Of a DNA stretch of 64,000 bases, positions 25,434-34,624 are shown piece by piece; within the stretch, counting starts at the first letter, position 1, and every line of letters starts with the position of its first letter. Below the pieces are notes generated by a model that worked only from the letters and a program-made list of their open reading frames with translations, did no database searches and had not been told where the DNA came from. The DNA lies in the NCBI GenBank assembly GCA_963974345.1, contig CAXBBW010000002.1:1-64000 (forward strand). Reading direction: 5' to 3'. Origin of the DNA: RHLJ01 sp963974345. Its GTDB lineage: Bacteria > Bacteroidota > Rhodothermia > Balneolales > Balneolaceae. The position numbers and the translations under genes were made by a program.

Positions 25434-26792
25434 TTAGTTATTTTTTAGCGTTTCTGTAATTGCGGGAATAATCCCATCAAATTCTTCTCCAATATATTTC
25501 CTAACAATTTTCCCCTGCTTATTTACGAGAATACGAGTAGGGAAATATTGAATATTGAAATTTTCTACAAAGGCTTTCCTGTCAAACGAGGGAGGATCAG
25601 CGATTTCCCAATATCTATCTCTTTCCTCAAAAAATGCAATAATGGTATTGGTACTTTGATCAAAAGGAATAGTAAAATACTCCAAGCCATTGATATTGTA
25701 TATTTGATAAATCACAGTTGCCTCTTCGTACTGCGACTGATACAACTGATTTGCCATCAAAGTAAATTCTAACAAATAAGACTTCCCAATCATACTTGAA
25801 TTCGTGATAGTATCCCCATCACTAGTTCGAAAACTAAATTCGGGAATGTCCATACCTGGTGCTAGATATGTGAGATCAAACCGCATGTTTTTATACCAAA
25901 AGGAAAGTTCCGAATCATCTAAATTGTATTTTTTATTATACTTTTCGAGTAATTCCCTTGCTTCTTCTACCCTTAAGCTGTCATAATTTATTTTAATTAC
26001 AGACTGATCTATCGCTCTGATAATTTCTTTTTCTTTAGTAAGTGCTTTAACAGAATCTAAGTAAGTAATTGCCTTTTCTAGACCAAAGTTCTTTGCAACA
26101 TATTCCTTTCCTTTAGTAATCGCTAGACCAAAAGCCAAGTCTTCATCAAAAGCTTGATTCAGTTTTGAAAACATTTGTGGCGAATCATATTGTCTAAGCA
26201 GATTAATGGTTGCTTCTAGTGCAAACTTAGAAGCGAAAGTCCCTTTATGATCCTGATAAACTTCCCAATATAAATTCACCCATTTTTGAAGTTCTCCTGG
26301 GATTAAAGAATCTGCTATTTGACCTGAAATAATAAACTGACTAGTACGCTTATACCCTGTATCAACACGATCATACAATTTCATTGCTCTGGATTCGCGT
26401 GAATCAACCACAAGTGTTTCCTGAAAACCTGGAAACTCACCACTTACCTTCACGGTGTCATCATAAGCTAGAAGCAAACGTATTGCTCCTAAATTCACAC
26501 CATTACGAGATATTTGAGTAGGGAAAGCACCTTCGTCCTTTAAATCGATCACTCCATTTACAAATCCAGTACTATCAGTAATCCCCCAAAAAAGTGTGTC
26601 AGCTGAGGCTGAGGCACTTTTTTTACTAAAAATTAGTACCTGAAATCCTGAATAATCTCCTGTTTGATCTATGGAATCAGCAACTGAAATCTTTGCCGAA
26701 AATAATGTCGGTTTAACTTCTTTTTCCTGCTCTGCGGAACAGGCTGTTCCAAACATGACACAAATAGTGAATGCCCAAAATATCTTCTTCAT
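25434..26792 (-). CDS. Thioredoxin-fold (TlpA/DUF4369-like) lipoprotein without CXXC
   Basis: 452 residues from the ATG at 26792 (7 bp after gatB; an ATG 6 codons earlier would overlap gatB). Lipobox GTAC gives a lipoprotein. The N-terminal ~150 residues are beta-rich like the DUF4369 region of Bacteroidota TlpA proteins, followed by a helical linker. From about residue 310 a thioredoxin-like domain starts (PGMDIPEFSFRTSDGDTI) with the cis-Pro loop FPTRILVNKQGKIVRKYIG. Where WCxxC is expected there is LEFTLMANQLYQSQYEE, so no redox cysteines. It probably has a binding or structural role rather than thiol oxidation or reduction. Confidence 0.8.
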   Translation of the reverse strand: MKKIFWAFTICVMFGTACSAEQEKEVKPTLFSAKISVADSIDQTGDYSGFQVLIFSKKSASASADTLFWGITDSTGFVNGVIDLKDEGAFPTQISRNGVNLGAIRLLLAYDDTVKVSGEFPGFQETLVVDSRESRAMKLYDRVDTGYKRTSQFIISGQIADSLIPGELQKWVNLYWEVYQDHKGTFASKFALEATINLLRQYDSPQMFSKLNQAFDEDLAFGLAITKGKEYVAKNFGLEKAITYLDSVKALTKEKEIIRAIDQSVIKINYDSLRVEEARELLEKYNKKYNLDDSELSFWYKNMRFDLTYLAPGMDIPEFSFRTSDGDTITNSSMIGKSYLLEFTLMANQLYQSQYEEATVIYQIYNINGLEYFTIPFDQSTNTIIAFFEERDRYWEIADPPSFDRKAFVENFNIQYFPTRILVNKQGKIVRKYIGEEFDGIIPAITETLKNN

Positions 26793-26799
26793 TTCTTTT

Positions 26800-28248
26800 C
26801 TACCCTTCAAGTTTTTTGGAAACCATTTGGGTAACCATTTTAGGATTCGCCTTACCTTTTGATGCCTTCATTGCTTGACCGACAAAAAATCCCATTAATT
26901 GCTTCTTGCCATCTCTATAGCGTTGCACTTCATCTGGATTATTTGCGATAATTTCATCTACCAATTCTTCTAAGAATCCAGTATCGGAAACTTGAATCAG
27001 ATTCATTTCTTTTGCGAATTCTTCAGGAGATTTATCCCCATCAAGCATAGCATTGAAAATGGTTTGCATTGCAGACGAGTTTATCTTGTCATCTTCTTTT
27101 AGTTTGATAAGCTCTGCAAGGCGTTGCGAAGTTAATGAGAACTCACTTATATCGATACTTCGTTCATTTAATACCCTAAGTACTTCACTTAATACCATAT
27201 TGGAAGCGGCTTTAGGATTACCAGAATATTCAGCAACTGACTCAAAATAATCGGCCAAATATCGGTTTTCTGTGAGCGTAATTGCATCCACTTCACTCAT
27301 TCCATATTCTTCCGCAAAACGCTTTTGACGAACATCAGCCAACTCAGGGAGTTCCGCTTTTATTTCATTCAACATCTCGCTAGTTACAATAATTGGAGGT
27401 AAATCTGGTTCAGGAAAATACCGATAATCATGTGCTTCTTCCTTAGAACGCATAGCTCGAGATTGCAATTTAGAAGTATCCCATAGTCTAGTTTGTTGAA
27501 CTACTTCTCCACCACCTTCAATCAATTCAATCTGGCGATAGATTTCATATTCAATCGCTTTCTCAACATTGCGAAACGAGTTCATATTCTTAAGCTCAGT
27601 TCTAGTGCCAAGCTTTTCTTGGCCACGAGGACGTACAGAAACGTTAGCATCACAACGAAGACTTCCCTCCTCCATATTCCCATCGCAAATCTCTAAATAT
27701 TGAACAATTTGTTTGATCTTGGTGAGGTAAGCATATGCTTCTTGTGGTGTTCGTAAATCAGGCTCGGATACGATTTCAATCAATGGAGTTCCAGCACGAT
27801 TCAAATCAACCAAGGTATTATATGGATCCTGATCATGGATAGATTTTCCTGCATCCTCTTCCATGTGAATACGTGTAATTCCAATTCTCTTATCATATTC
27901 CTCTAATTCGATATCCAGAAATCCATCATGACAAATAGGAGTATCGAACTGAGAAATTTGGTAGCCTTTCGGCAAATCAGGATAAAAGTAGTTTTTCCTT
28001 GCAAAAATTGATCTTGGAGCAATACCACAATTAGTCGCCAACCCCATTTTGATGATGTAGCGAACTAAATTTTCGTTTACTACAGGGAGCGTTCCTGGAT
28101 GTCCTAAACATAACGGAGTAACTTGTGTGTTAGGGGCTTCCCCATAAATGGGTGCTACCGAAGCAAAAGCTTTACTTTTTGTTAATAGCTGGGCGTGTAC
28201 TTCAAGGCCAATAACTGCCTCAAATCGTTCGTGCGCAATTGTGCTCAT
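26800..28248 (-). CDS. gatB: Asp-tRNA(Asn)/Glu-tRNA(Gln) amidotransferase subunit B
   Basis: Kinase/transferase subunit of GatCAB, which amidates mischarged Glu-tRNA(Gln) and Asp-tRNA(Asn). The 482-residue length is standard. Signature stretches are EAVIGLEVHAQLLT at the N-terminus, FYPDLPKGYQISQF (GatB signature), EEGSLRCDANVSVRP, TELKNMNSFRNVEKAIEYE and RYFPEPDLPP, plus the YqeY-like C-terminal tail. gatA and gatC are not in the window. It is followed at 7 bp by the thioredoxin-fold lipoprotein and then tpiA. Confidence 0.98.
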   Translation of the reverse strand: MSTIAHERFEAVIGLEVHAQLLTKSKAFASVAPIYGEAPNTQVTPLCLGHPGTLPVVNENLVRYIIKMGLATNCGIAPRSIFARKNYFYPDLPKGYQISQFDTPICHDGFLDIELEEYDKRIGITRIHMEEDAGKSIHDQDPYNTLVDLNRAGTPLIEIVSEPDLRTPQEAYAYLTKIKQIVQYLEICDGNMEEGSLRCDANVSVRPRGQEKLGTRTELKNMNSFRNVEKAIEYEIYRQIELIEGGGEVVQQTRLWDTSKLQSRAMRSKEEAHDYRYFPEPDLPPIIVTSEMLNEIKAELPELADVRQKRFAEEYGMSEVDAITLTENRYLADYFESVAEYSGNPKAASNMVLSEVLRVLNERSIDISEFSLTSQRLAELIKLKEDDKINSSAMQTIFNAMLDGDKSPEEFAKEMNLIQVSDTGFLEELVDEIIANNPDEVQRYRDGKKQLMGFFVGQAMKASKGKANPKMVTQMVSKKLEG

Positions 28249-28312
28249 TCAATCTTCATTTCGTATGCATTAAAGGGCGATAAGATATTAAAGTTGAGGG
28301 TGAGATAGTATT

Positions 28313-28368
28313 TTAGTTATTAGCTTTTAGCAATTAGCTTTAAGCTGAGACTAAAAGCTAATAACTAA
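28313..28368. repeat. Perfect 18-bp inverted repeat between the RNA methyltransferase gene and gatB
   Basis: TTAGTTATTAGCTTTTAG (28313-28330) pairs exactly with CTAAAAGCTAATAACTAA (28351-28368) across a 20-base spacer, which itself contains AGCTTTAAGCT. Neither strand ends in a clean T-run next to the stem, though CTTTTTTT follows at 28380. It may act as a weak terminator for the upstream methyltransferase or simply be an intergenic repeat. Confidence 0.6.
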
Positions 28369-28371
28369 GCG

Positions 28372-29544
28372 CTAAAAGTCTTTTTTTAATACTGACACAA
28401 ACATAGAATCTGCCTTTTGATTATACCCTTTTAGTACTTCTGTTCTAATTTCGTTCAATCCAAATTCAGTAACTAAAAACTCAATATTCGCTTCATTTTC
28501 CTTTTTAAACACTGAGCAAGTTATGTACACCAAAAATCCACCATTATTAAGATGAAGCACTGCATTTGAAATAATGCTCCTTTGCAAGTTTGCATATTCT
28601 TCAATTTTAGATTCCTCAAAATAGAACAATTGTTCTGGAGTGCGCCCCCAAGTTCCGCTACCAGAGCAAGGTACATCTGCGATTATAACATCAAACGGAG
28701 CATTTGGAATTTGAGTTTGTTCTTGAGTTAAATCGATCTCATAACTCTGAAAGTTGTTGATTCCTGCACTCAGAAATCGTTCTTCTAAATTTTTTAGGAT
28801 TGATGTTCGTATATCAGAAACGGTAAGTTTAATCATAGGATTGATATCGAAAGCTAATATCGACTTCCCACCACTGGCGGCACAACAATCCCAAACCTTT
28901 AGCTCTTTATTTCCTAAAACCTCAGGTAAAAACTCCCGGATTTTTTGTGAACTTAAGTCTTGGATAACTACTTCTGAGTCCAATTTAAGTAACTGATCCA
29001 GTTTGGAATTTGCCTCAACCGAAAATGTATGTTCTGAAATCTCCTTAAAAGGGATATGATGTCCTTTCAGTTTAAGTCGTACAGTTTCTCTTTTTTGAGA
29101 TCGTACTCTGATAAATACGCTTGGCTTAGCAAAATAGGATTTCGCAAATCGCTCAAATTCTATTCCATCACTTAACTCCTGTTCCCATGGAAAAAGAGTG
29201 TTAAGTAATTGCTGTTCAGTAATTTCAATCTGTATGATTTTTTCTTCCAAGCTCTTATTAGTGATCTGATTCCATTCTGGATTATGGATTTCCATCATAC
29301 GAGTTGGACCAGATGAACAAAGAAAAATCCCCGTTAGTATTCTTTCTTCCACTGGAAGTTTCTGGAAAGCTTTACCTATTCTGAAGTATTGATAACAATA
29401 GTCTGCAATGAGCCTTCGATCCCTGGAACCATATTTCTTATGTTTAGAGAAAAACCGTTTTATGAATAAAGAAAATGGGGTATTACCGTCATATTCTGAA
29501 AGAATTTGTACTGCTGAATTTAAGTAGGAATGAAATCGGCTCAT
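28372..29544 (-). CDS. RsmB/NOP2-family RNA (cytosine-5) methyltransferase
   Basis: A 390-residue SAM-dependent m5C methyltransferase acting on rRNA or tRNA. The SAM motif is VWDCCAASGGKSILAFDI; the two catalytic cysteines are in motif IV DVPCSGSGTWGR (about residue 292) and motif VI VYITCSVF (about residue 343). The N-terminal ~130 residues are a helical RNA-binding region with little specific signature, so the target base (as in RsmB C967) is not assigned. No neighbour adds information. An unrelated T9SS gene diverges from it. Confidence 0.9.
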   Translation of the reverse strand: MSRFHSYLNSAVQILSEYDGNTPFSLFIKRFFSKHKKYGSRDRRLIADYCYQYFRIGKAFQKLPVEERILTGIFLCSSGPTRMMEIHNPEWNQITNKSLEEKIIQIEITEQQLLNTLFPWEQELSDGIEFERFAKSYFAKPSVFIRVRSQKRETVRLKLKGHHIPFKEISEHTFSVEANSKLDQLLKLDSEVVIQDLSSQKIREFLPEVLGNKELKVWDCCAASGGKSILAFDINPMIKLTVSDIRTSILKNLEERFLSAGINNFQSYEIDLTQEQTQIPNAPFDVIIADVPCSGSGTWGRTPEQLFYFEESKIEEYANLQRSIISNAVLHLNNGGFLVYITCSVFKKENEANIEFLVTEFGLNEIRTEVLKGYNQKADSMFVSVLKKDF

Positions 29545-29639
29545 GCCTTATGATATTAACTTTAAGAGACAGTTCTTAAAGTTAATATGACTAATTAGAT
29601 ATCGTTTTGTATGTTCATAGAAACCAATCCATTGGAACA

Positions 29640-31052
29640 ATGAAAAAACTATTACTGCTTTTTTTTCTCCTACCTATTTCACTTTCTGCACAAGAAAAAT
29701 ACTTCCATGAGTTAAAAGGAATGGAAGATTCTACGGGGAATACTCATTTGTTTTACCGGATGCACGAGAAAACTACTTTCCAATGTAGTGAATTGAATGG
29801 TGGGGAATTAATTACGAACACCAACAATAATGTAAATCATTTTAATACAAAGACACTATCTGACACAGTCAAATTCAGAGACTATTATGGACCTTGGTGT
29901 CTTCCCGGTTATATTTCTTATTCTAATATTATTAGCTTTAATTTCTTAAATAATGACTTCTCAAAATTTGTCTTGATTAAAGGTGAAGGGGCATATGATT
30001 GGCAACCACCTTTTATTTCTAATTATCAAGACTCTACCTTAGGTTTTCCTTATCCGATTATTATAAAACAGTCCCAAAATCATAATTATGGATTTCCTAA
30101 GGAAACGTTTATTACTAGTGATTCAATTTATTTACAGCTGGATAATCATACTGTTTCTTTATCGATTGATGCTAAACAATGGCCTAAATATGGATATGAT
30201 TATGATAAATTTATCTTTTTCCTTGACTCAGTAAGCGTACAAAAACAACTCTCTTTTATTCATCCTAAAATTGATTCTTTATTCTTTTTTCTAAATGCGA
30301 ATAGTCATCTATATATGAGCGAAAAAAGACTTGAAGAGTATATTCTTTCAAATAATGAATGGAACTTTTTAGATCTATCTTTTGATGCTGATTCATCCAT
30401 TGTATATGCGATGACTACTAGAAAAGAAAATAATCAGCAGATTCGTGCACTTCTAAAATCTGACAACTTTAGTACAGCAGGTTCATGGGAAACACTTTCA
30501 CTACCTGAAGATCTTAATCGAATTGAATATGTTGTTACAGACTCTGAAATCAACGGATCTTTATTTGTCTCAGATAACACCGCCATTTTTAAATCTTTAA
30601 ATTATGGAAATAGCTTTGAGCTACTTTTAGAAATGGATTACAGAATCACGGGTCTCTACAAAAAGCCCAATTCTGATATTTTGTTTGTATTAACAACCGA
30701 TGAGCTTTTTGAAGTTAATACAGAATCAAAAGAAGTTACCTCCCTCAAAAAACTTCCCGTTTCAAATGAAGAACCGAAAGAAGTACCCAATTCCATTTCT
30801 CTTCACCAAAACTATCCAAATCCTTTTAATCCAAGTACCACCATTTCTTTTGAACTAGATAAACCTGCTGAAGTTACTTTAACCGTTTTTGATGCTTTAG
30901 GTAGAACTGTAGTAACTTTAGTGAATGAGACCCGAAGTATTGGCACACATTCTGTCAATTTTGATGCTTCCAATCTTTCCAGTGGTATTTATTTATATCG
31001 ACTGGAAGCGGGTGATTTTATAGAAACTAAGCGACTAACACTAATCAAATAG
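29640..31052 (+). CDS. T9SS-exported protein, tandem paralog 1
   Basis: 470 residues from the ATG that starts the signal peptide MKKLLLLFFLLPISLSAQ (an in-frame ATG 33 bp upstream is less likely). The middle is beta-rich with an Asp-box-like element FKSLNYGNSFELL near residue 325, similar to sialidase/sortilin-type propellers. The C-terminus has the type A T9SS sorting domain (HQNYPNPFNPSTTISFEL ... LSSGIYLYRLEAGDFIETKR), so it is secreted or anchored on the surface. Three tandem paralogs start here. Nucleotides 30744-30895 are identical to 32156-32307 in the next gene. Confidence 0.8.
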   Translation: MKKLLLLFFLLPISLSAQEKYFHELKGMEDSTGNTHLFYRMHEKTTFQCSELNGGELITNTNNNVNHFNTKTLSDTVKFRDYYGPWCLPGYISYSNIISFNFLNNDFSKFVLIKGEGAYDWQPPFISNYQDSTLGFPYPIIIKQSQNHNYGFPKETFITSDSIYLQLDNHTVSLSIDAKQWPKYGYDYDKFIFFLDSVSVQKQLSFIHPKIDSLFFFLNANSHLYMSEKRLEEYILSNNEWNFLDLSFDADSSIVYAMTTRKENNQQIRALLKSDNFSTAGSWETLSLPEDLNRIEYVVTDSEINGSLFVSDNTAIFKSLNYGNSFELLLEMDYRITGLYKKPNSDILFVLTTDELFEVNTESKEVTSLKKLPVSNEEPKEVPNSISLHQNYPNPFNPSTTISFELDKPAEVTLTVFDALGRTVVTLVNETRSIGTHSVNFDASNLSSGIYLYRLEAGDFIETKRLTLIK

Positions 31053-31054
31053 TC

Positions 31055-32464
31055 ATGAAGAAACTGGCACTACTTTTTTTCCTCATACCTATCTCACTTT
31101 CTGCCCAAGAAAAGTATTTCCACGAACTCAAAGGAATAGAAGATTCTACCGAAACTACGCATTTGTTTTATCGGATTTTTGAGAATAAGGAAACTACATG
31201 TTCTACAACGGAACAAACCTCTCAAATCACTCAACAATTCAATGATATCTATCACTATGATTCCAAGAATGGCGAATCGGAGTTGTATTTAACTGACTAC
31301 GAAAGAATCCTCCCTTTCTGCGAATATGAATTCAATACCGTGGGTACTTACTTACATCCCACAAATGATCCGGACTCTGTAATTGTAATTCGAGGAACCT
31401 TTGGTGGATTATATGGAGGTTATACTCTTGGTAAGGAGTTTGGCCACAGTATATATCTGGGGTATTCTAACCCTTTGGGCTTTTTTTACGATCCAATATT
31501 AGAATCCTTTGTAGTAACTACTCCTGTTGAAGAAGTAGTAGTTAAAGAAGCACAACCTTCTGAATACTTAAGAAAATCATTTTATTATGATCCAAAAAAC
31601 CCTATCTGGGATAGTATTACTTCTTATTCTGAAATTCCTGACTCCTTATTCATTGACTTTTCGGTTCTTGGGGTAAGCGACTATCCAGGAACCTACTACG
31701 GTGCCAAAGATTCGAATTTCGTATTTGCCGGGGATCATGGAAAAACCCTGATAGATTGGTTTGGAAATGAGTTTTATTTAGATGAATCTACCATAATTGG
31801 AAGCGAAAACCGAAGTTTCTTACTCTTCGAATTAAGGGATAAGTACTCTGGCAACCTAAGATTAGTTAAGCTGAATGATTGGCAGGGAAAACATTTTATG
31901 ATATTTGATCTCGCTGAAATTTTAGATTTCAGTGAGTACACATCTTATGGTGACACACTTTATTATTCAAATAAAGATTCATTATTTGTACATCCAAAAA
32001 TTGAAACTTTATTTGAACCACGTAATGAGCTTTTTTTAAATGTATTCCCAAAAGAGATAACAGGTCTCTATAAAAAGCCAAACTCTAATATTCTATACGT
32101 ACTTACAACCGACGAACTTTTTGAAGTCAACATTGAATCAAAAGAAATTACTTCGCTCAAAAAACTTCCCGTTTCAAATGAAGAACCGAAAGAAGTACCC
32201 AATTCCATTTCTCTTCACCAAAACTATCCAAATCCTTTTAATCCAAGTACCACCATTTCTTTTGAACTAGATAAACCTGCTGAAGTTACTTTAACCGTTT
32301 TTGATGCCTTGGGTAGAACGGTTGCCGTTTTAGTGAACAAACAGAAATCAGCTGGGCTTCATCAAGTCGGGTTTGATGCTTCCAATCTTTCAAGTGGGGT
32401 TTATCTTTACAGGTTAGAAACTGAGGCTTTTTCTGAAACTAAACGGTTAACTCTGATTAAGTGA
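31055..32464 (+). CDS. T9SS-exported protein, tandem paralog 2
   Basis: 469 residues, ATG 2 bp after the previous stop. It shares the signal peptide and the first ~35 residues (EKYFHELKGIEDSTETTHLF) and the sorting domain with its neighbours, but its central region is unrelated or strongly diverged and has no Asp box. The last part (ITGLYKKPNSNILYVLTTDELFEVN, then the sorting domain) matches paralog 1 closely, including 152 identical bases. This points to gene conversion of the ends with free divergence of the middle. Confidence 0.78.
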   Translation: MKKLALLFFLIPISLSAQEKYFHELKGIEDSTETTHLFYRIFENKETTCSTTEQTSQITQQFNDIYHYDSKNGESELYLTDYERILPFCEYEFNTVGTYLHPTNDPDSVIVIRGTFGGLYGGYTLGKEFGHSIYLGYSNPLGFFYDPILESFVVTTPVEEVVVKEAQPSEYLRKSFYYDPKNPIWDSITSYSEIPDSLFIDFSVLGVSDYPGTYYGAKDSNFVFAGDHGKTLIDWFGNEFYLDESTIIGSENRSFLLFELRDKYSGNLRLVKLNDWQGKHFMIFDLAEILDFSEYTSYGDTLYYSNKDSLFVHPKIETLFEPRNELFLNVFPKEITGLYKKPNSNILYVLTTDELFEVNIESKEITSLKKLPVSNEEPKEVPNSISLHQNYPNPFNPSTTISFELDKPAEVTLTVFDALGRTVAVLVNKQKSAGLHQVGFDASNLSSGVYLYRLETEAFSETKRLTLIK

Positions 32465-32466
32465 TT

Positions 32467-33912
32467 ATGAAAAAACTGTTACTGCTTTTTTTTCTCCTAC
32501 CTATTTCACTTTCTGCTCAAGAAAAATACTTCCACGAACTCAAAGGAATGGAAGATTCTACCGGGACAACACATTTGTTTTACAGGATGTATGAAAGAAT
32601 TCCTTATCAATGTTCTGAAGAGCAACATGGTGAACTCATTTATAATATTTATAATGATGTTTATCATATAAATACTGCTTTCTCATCCGATTCCATAAAG
32701 TTTAATGATTATTATAAGCCTTGGTGTTTCTATGGTAAAGTTGATGCTGAAGGAATTGCAGATTTTGATTTCTATGAGAAAGACCCCAAAAAATGGATTG
32801 TTCAGAATAAACTTTATGGGTGCTATCCTTATCCAGTTTCAGATTATTTAGGGAGGATTTTAGAAGTGCCTGGTGCATGTTTAACTATACAAAAACCGAT
32901 TTTTAATGAGGAACCTAATAATAAGAGAGGCTTTCTATTATCTAATAAAGAAGACTCACTATACTATAATGGTACACTTGAAGGATTTGGTTTCCGGGTA
33001 GCGATTAAAGAGGATTTTAGCCCAAGTTTGACTTACACTAATGAGGAAGAATATGGTTTTTATAATAACTATATCAGTTCCGTTAAGAATGTATTTGGCG
33101 TATCCACAATTCACCCAACTATAGACTCTCTTTTTTACACAAAAAATGACTCTGGGCATTTATTAGTAAGTAAAAAATATTCTTCAGGTTTTGGATTGGC
33201 TGATTCCACTTCCGCTTTTTACCATTTAGCTTTTGATACAGATTCCTCGATTTTATATTCGATTGTGACCGTGAATCAAGATGAGAATTACGAAAGAAAC
33301 CTGAAAAAATCTACCGACTTTGGTTTTAATGATTCATGGAAAACACTTTCCATTCCAGAGCATATGAAGCAACTCCAATGGCTAGATACTGATTCAGAAA
33401 TCGAAGGGTCTGTTTTTATTACCGACTCTATAAGTATTTTTAAGTCTTCAGATTTCGGGCAAAGCTTTGAGCTGGTTCGAGAAATGGATTCTAGAATCAC
33501 AGGTCTTTACAAAAAACCAAATTCATATATTCTCTATGTATTAACAAGAGTTGAACTATTCGAAGTAAATACTTTAACTAATACAGCTACTTCCCTCAAA
33601 AAACTTTCTGTATCTAATGATGAGGAGCAAAAAGATTTTCCAAACTCGGTTAAACTTTTCCAAAACTACCCGAATCCTTTTAATCCAAGTACGAATATTA
33701 ATTATGCAATTCCAAAAGCTACTAATGTGAAATTTGATGTCTTTGACTATCTAGGGAGAAAGGTTCAAACTTTAGTAGATGAATTTCAGAATTCAGGTGA
33801 GCATTCTGTAAGATTTAATCTTGACGGATTTAGCTCAGGGATTTATTATTACCGTATTACGGTTAACGAACCATTCACAGTGCTCACTAAACAAATGACA
33901 TTTATTAAGTAA
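32467..33912 (+). CDS. T9SS-exported protein, tandem paralog 3
   Basis: 481 residues; ATG at 32467 chosen over an in-frame GTG at 32461 that overlaps the previous stop. The N-terminal coding DNA is almost the same as paralog 1, and the middle also resembles paralog 1 (TIHPTIDSLFYTKNDSGHLL; Asp-box-like FKSSDFGQSFELV). The sorting domain is different in sequence (FQNYPNPFNPSTNINYAIPK ... FSSGIYYYRITVNE), so the end was not homogenised here. Ligand unknown. The rhodanese lipoprotein begins 8 bp downstream. Confidence 0.78.
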   Translation: MKKLLLLFFLLPISLSAQEKYFHELKGMEDSTGTTHLFYRMYERIPYQCSEEQHGELIYNIYNDVYHINTAFSSDSIKFNDYYKPWCFYGKVDAEGIADFDFYEKDPKKWIVQNKLYGCYPYPVSDYLGRILEVPGACLTIQKPIFNEEPNNKRGFLLSNKEDSLYYNGTLEGFGFRVAIKEDFSPSLTYTNEEEYGFYNNYISSVKNVFGVSTIHPTIDSLFYTKNDSGHLLVSKKYSSGFGLADSTSAFYHLAFDTDSSILYSIVTVNQDENYERNLKKSTDFGFNDSWKTLSIPEHMKQLQWLDTDSEIEGSVFITDSISIFKSSDFGQSFELVREMDSRITGLYKKPNSYILYVLTRVELFEVNTLTNTATSLKKLSVSNDEEQKDFPNSVKLFQNYPNPFNPSTNINYAIPKATNVKFDVFDYLGRKVQTLVDEFQNSGEHSVRFNLDGFSSGIYYYRITVNEPFTVLTKQMTFIK

Positions 33913-33919
33913 TTACTTT

Positions 33920-34330
33920 ATGAAAAATTTATTCCTACTTTCAGCTTTCCTACTATTCACGTCCTGCAATCAAAAAACTGAGACTAGTAAAACAGAATTT
34001 GCAAAACCTACAACATCAGAATATGTAAATATTTCTGCTTCTGATTTCAACACTACTTTTACTTCACCAGATTCCAATACCGTAATTCTAGATGTTCGTA
34101 CTGTACGTGAATACGAAGCCGGAGCAATTCCAAATTCTGTACAACTCGATTTTATGAGTCCTGATTTTAAAGATGAAGTTTCAAAACTAGATCCTGATAA
34201 AACCTATGTGGTCTATTGTCAATCTGGTCGTAGAAGTTCTGCAGCTTCAAAAATTATGACTCAAGAGCTAGGATTTAAAGATGTAAAAAATCTTGAGGGC
34301 GGATATTCGGTTTGGTCAAAAAATAATTAA
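33920..34330 (+). CDS. Rhodanese-like domain lipoprotein
   Basis: 136 residues with lipobox TSC (Cys16) and one rhodanese domain: VILDVRTVREYEAGAIPNSV and the active loop CQSGRR with nucleophile C100 (VVYCQSGRRSSAASKI), ending in LEGGYSVWSKNN. It would act in the periplasm as a sulfurtransferase or persulfide carrier; the six-residue loop fits sulfur rather than phosphate chemistry. It is 8 bp behind the T9SS tandem genes, but a functional link is not evident. Confidence 0.88.
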   Translation: MKNLFLLSAFLLFTSCNQKTETSKTEFAKPTTSEYVNISASDFNTTFTSPDSNTVILDVRTVREYEAGAIPNSVQLDFMSPDFKDEVSKLDPDKTYVVYCQSGRRSSAASKIMTQELGFKDVKNLEGGYSVWSKNN

Positions 34331-34624
34331 CTTTTTTTGAAAAATTTTTCGATTTATTTCTTCATAAAGAATTCATATTGGAACCGCTTTTCCAATTCCT
34401 AAGGATAGATTTTTATTTCTCGCACAGTATTTAATTCAGTTTATTATTTCTTAAAATATCAAGTGAAATTTTTTCCCTTCTTATTTTCATAAAATCTTCA
34501 TTTTGAGTATTGATTTTAAGGTGACTTCAGGATTCAACGTAAATAATCAATGGGAATTCTTAAAGTCCCAAAAACGGTTTAACTCACAACCAATCTCGTT
34601 AATAGAGGTTAAAATTTCACTCAG
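34331..34624. other. Gene-free region upstream of pckA
   Basis: 294 bp of AT-rich sequence with no open frame of note. It must hold the pckA promoter, but no box pair matching the TTTG/TAnnTTTG consensus was found with proper spacing. No hairpin or repeat stands out. Confidence 0.5.
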
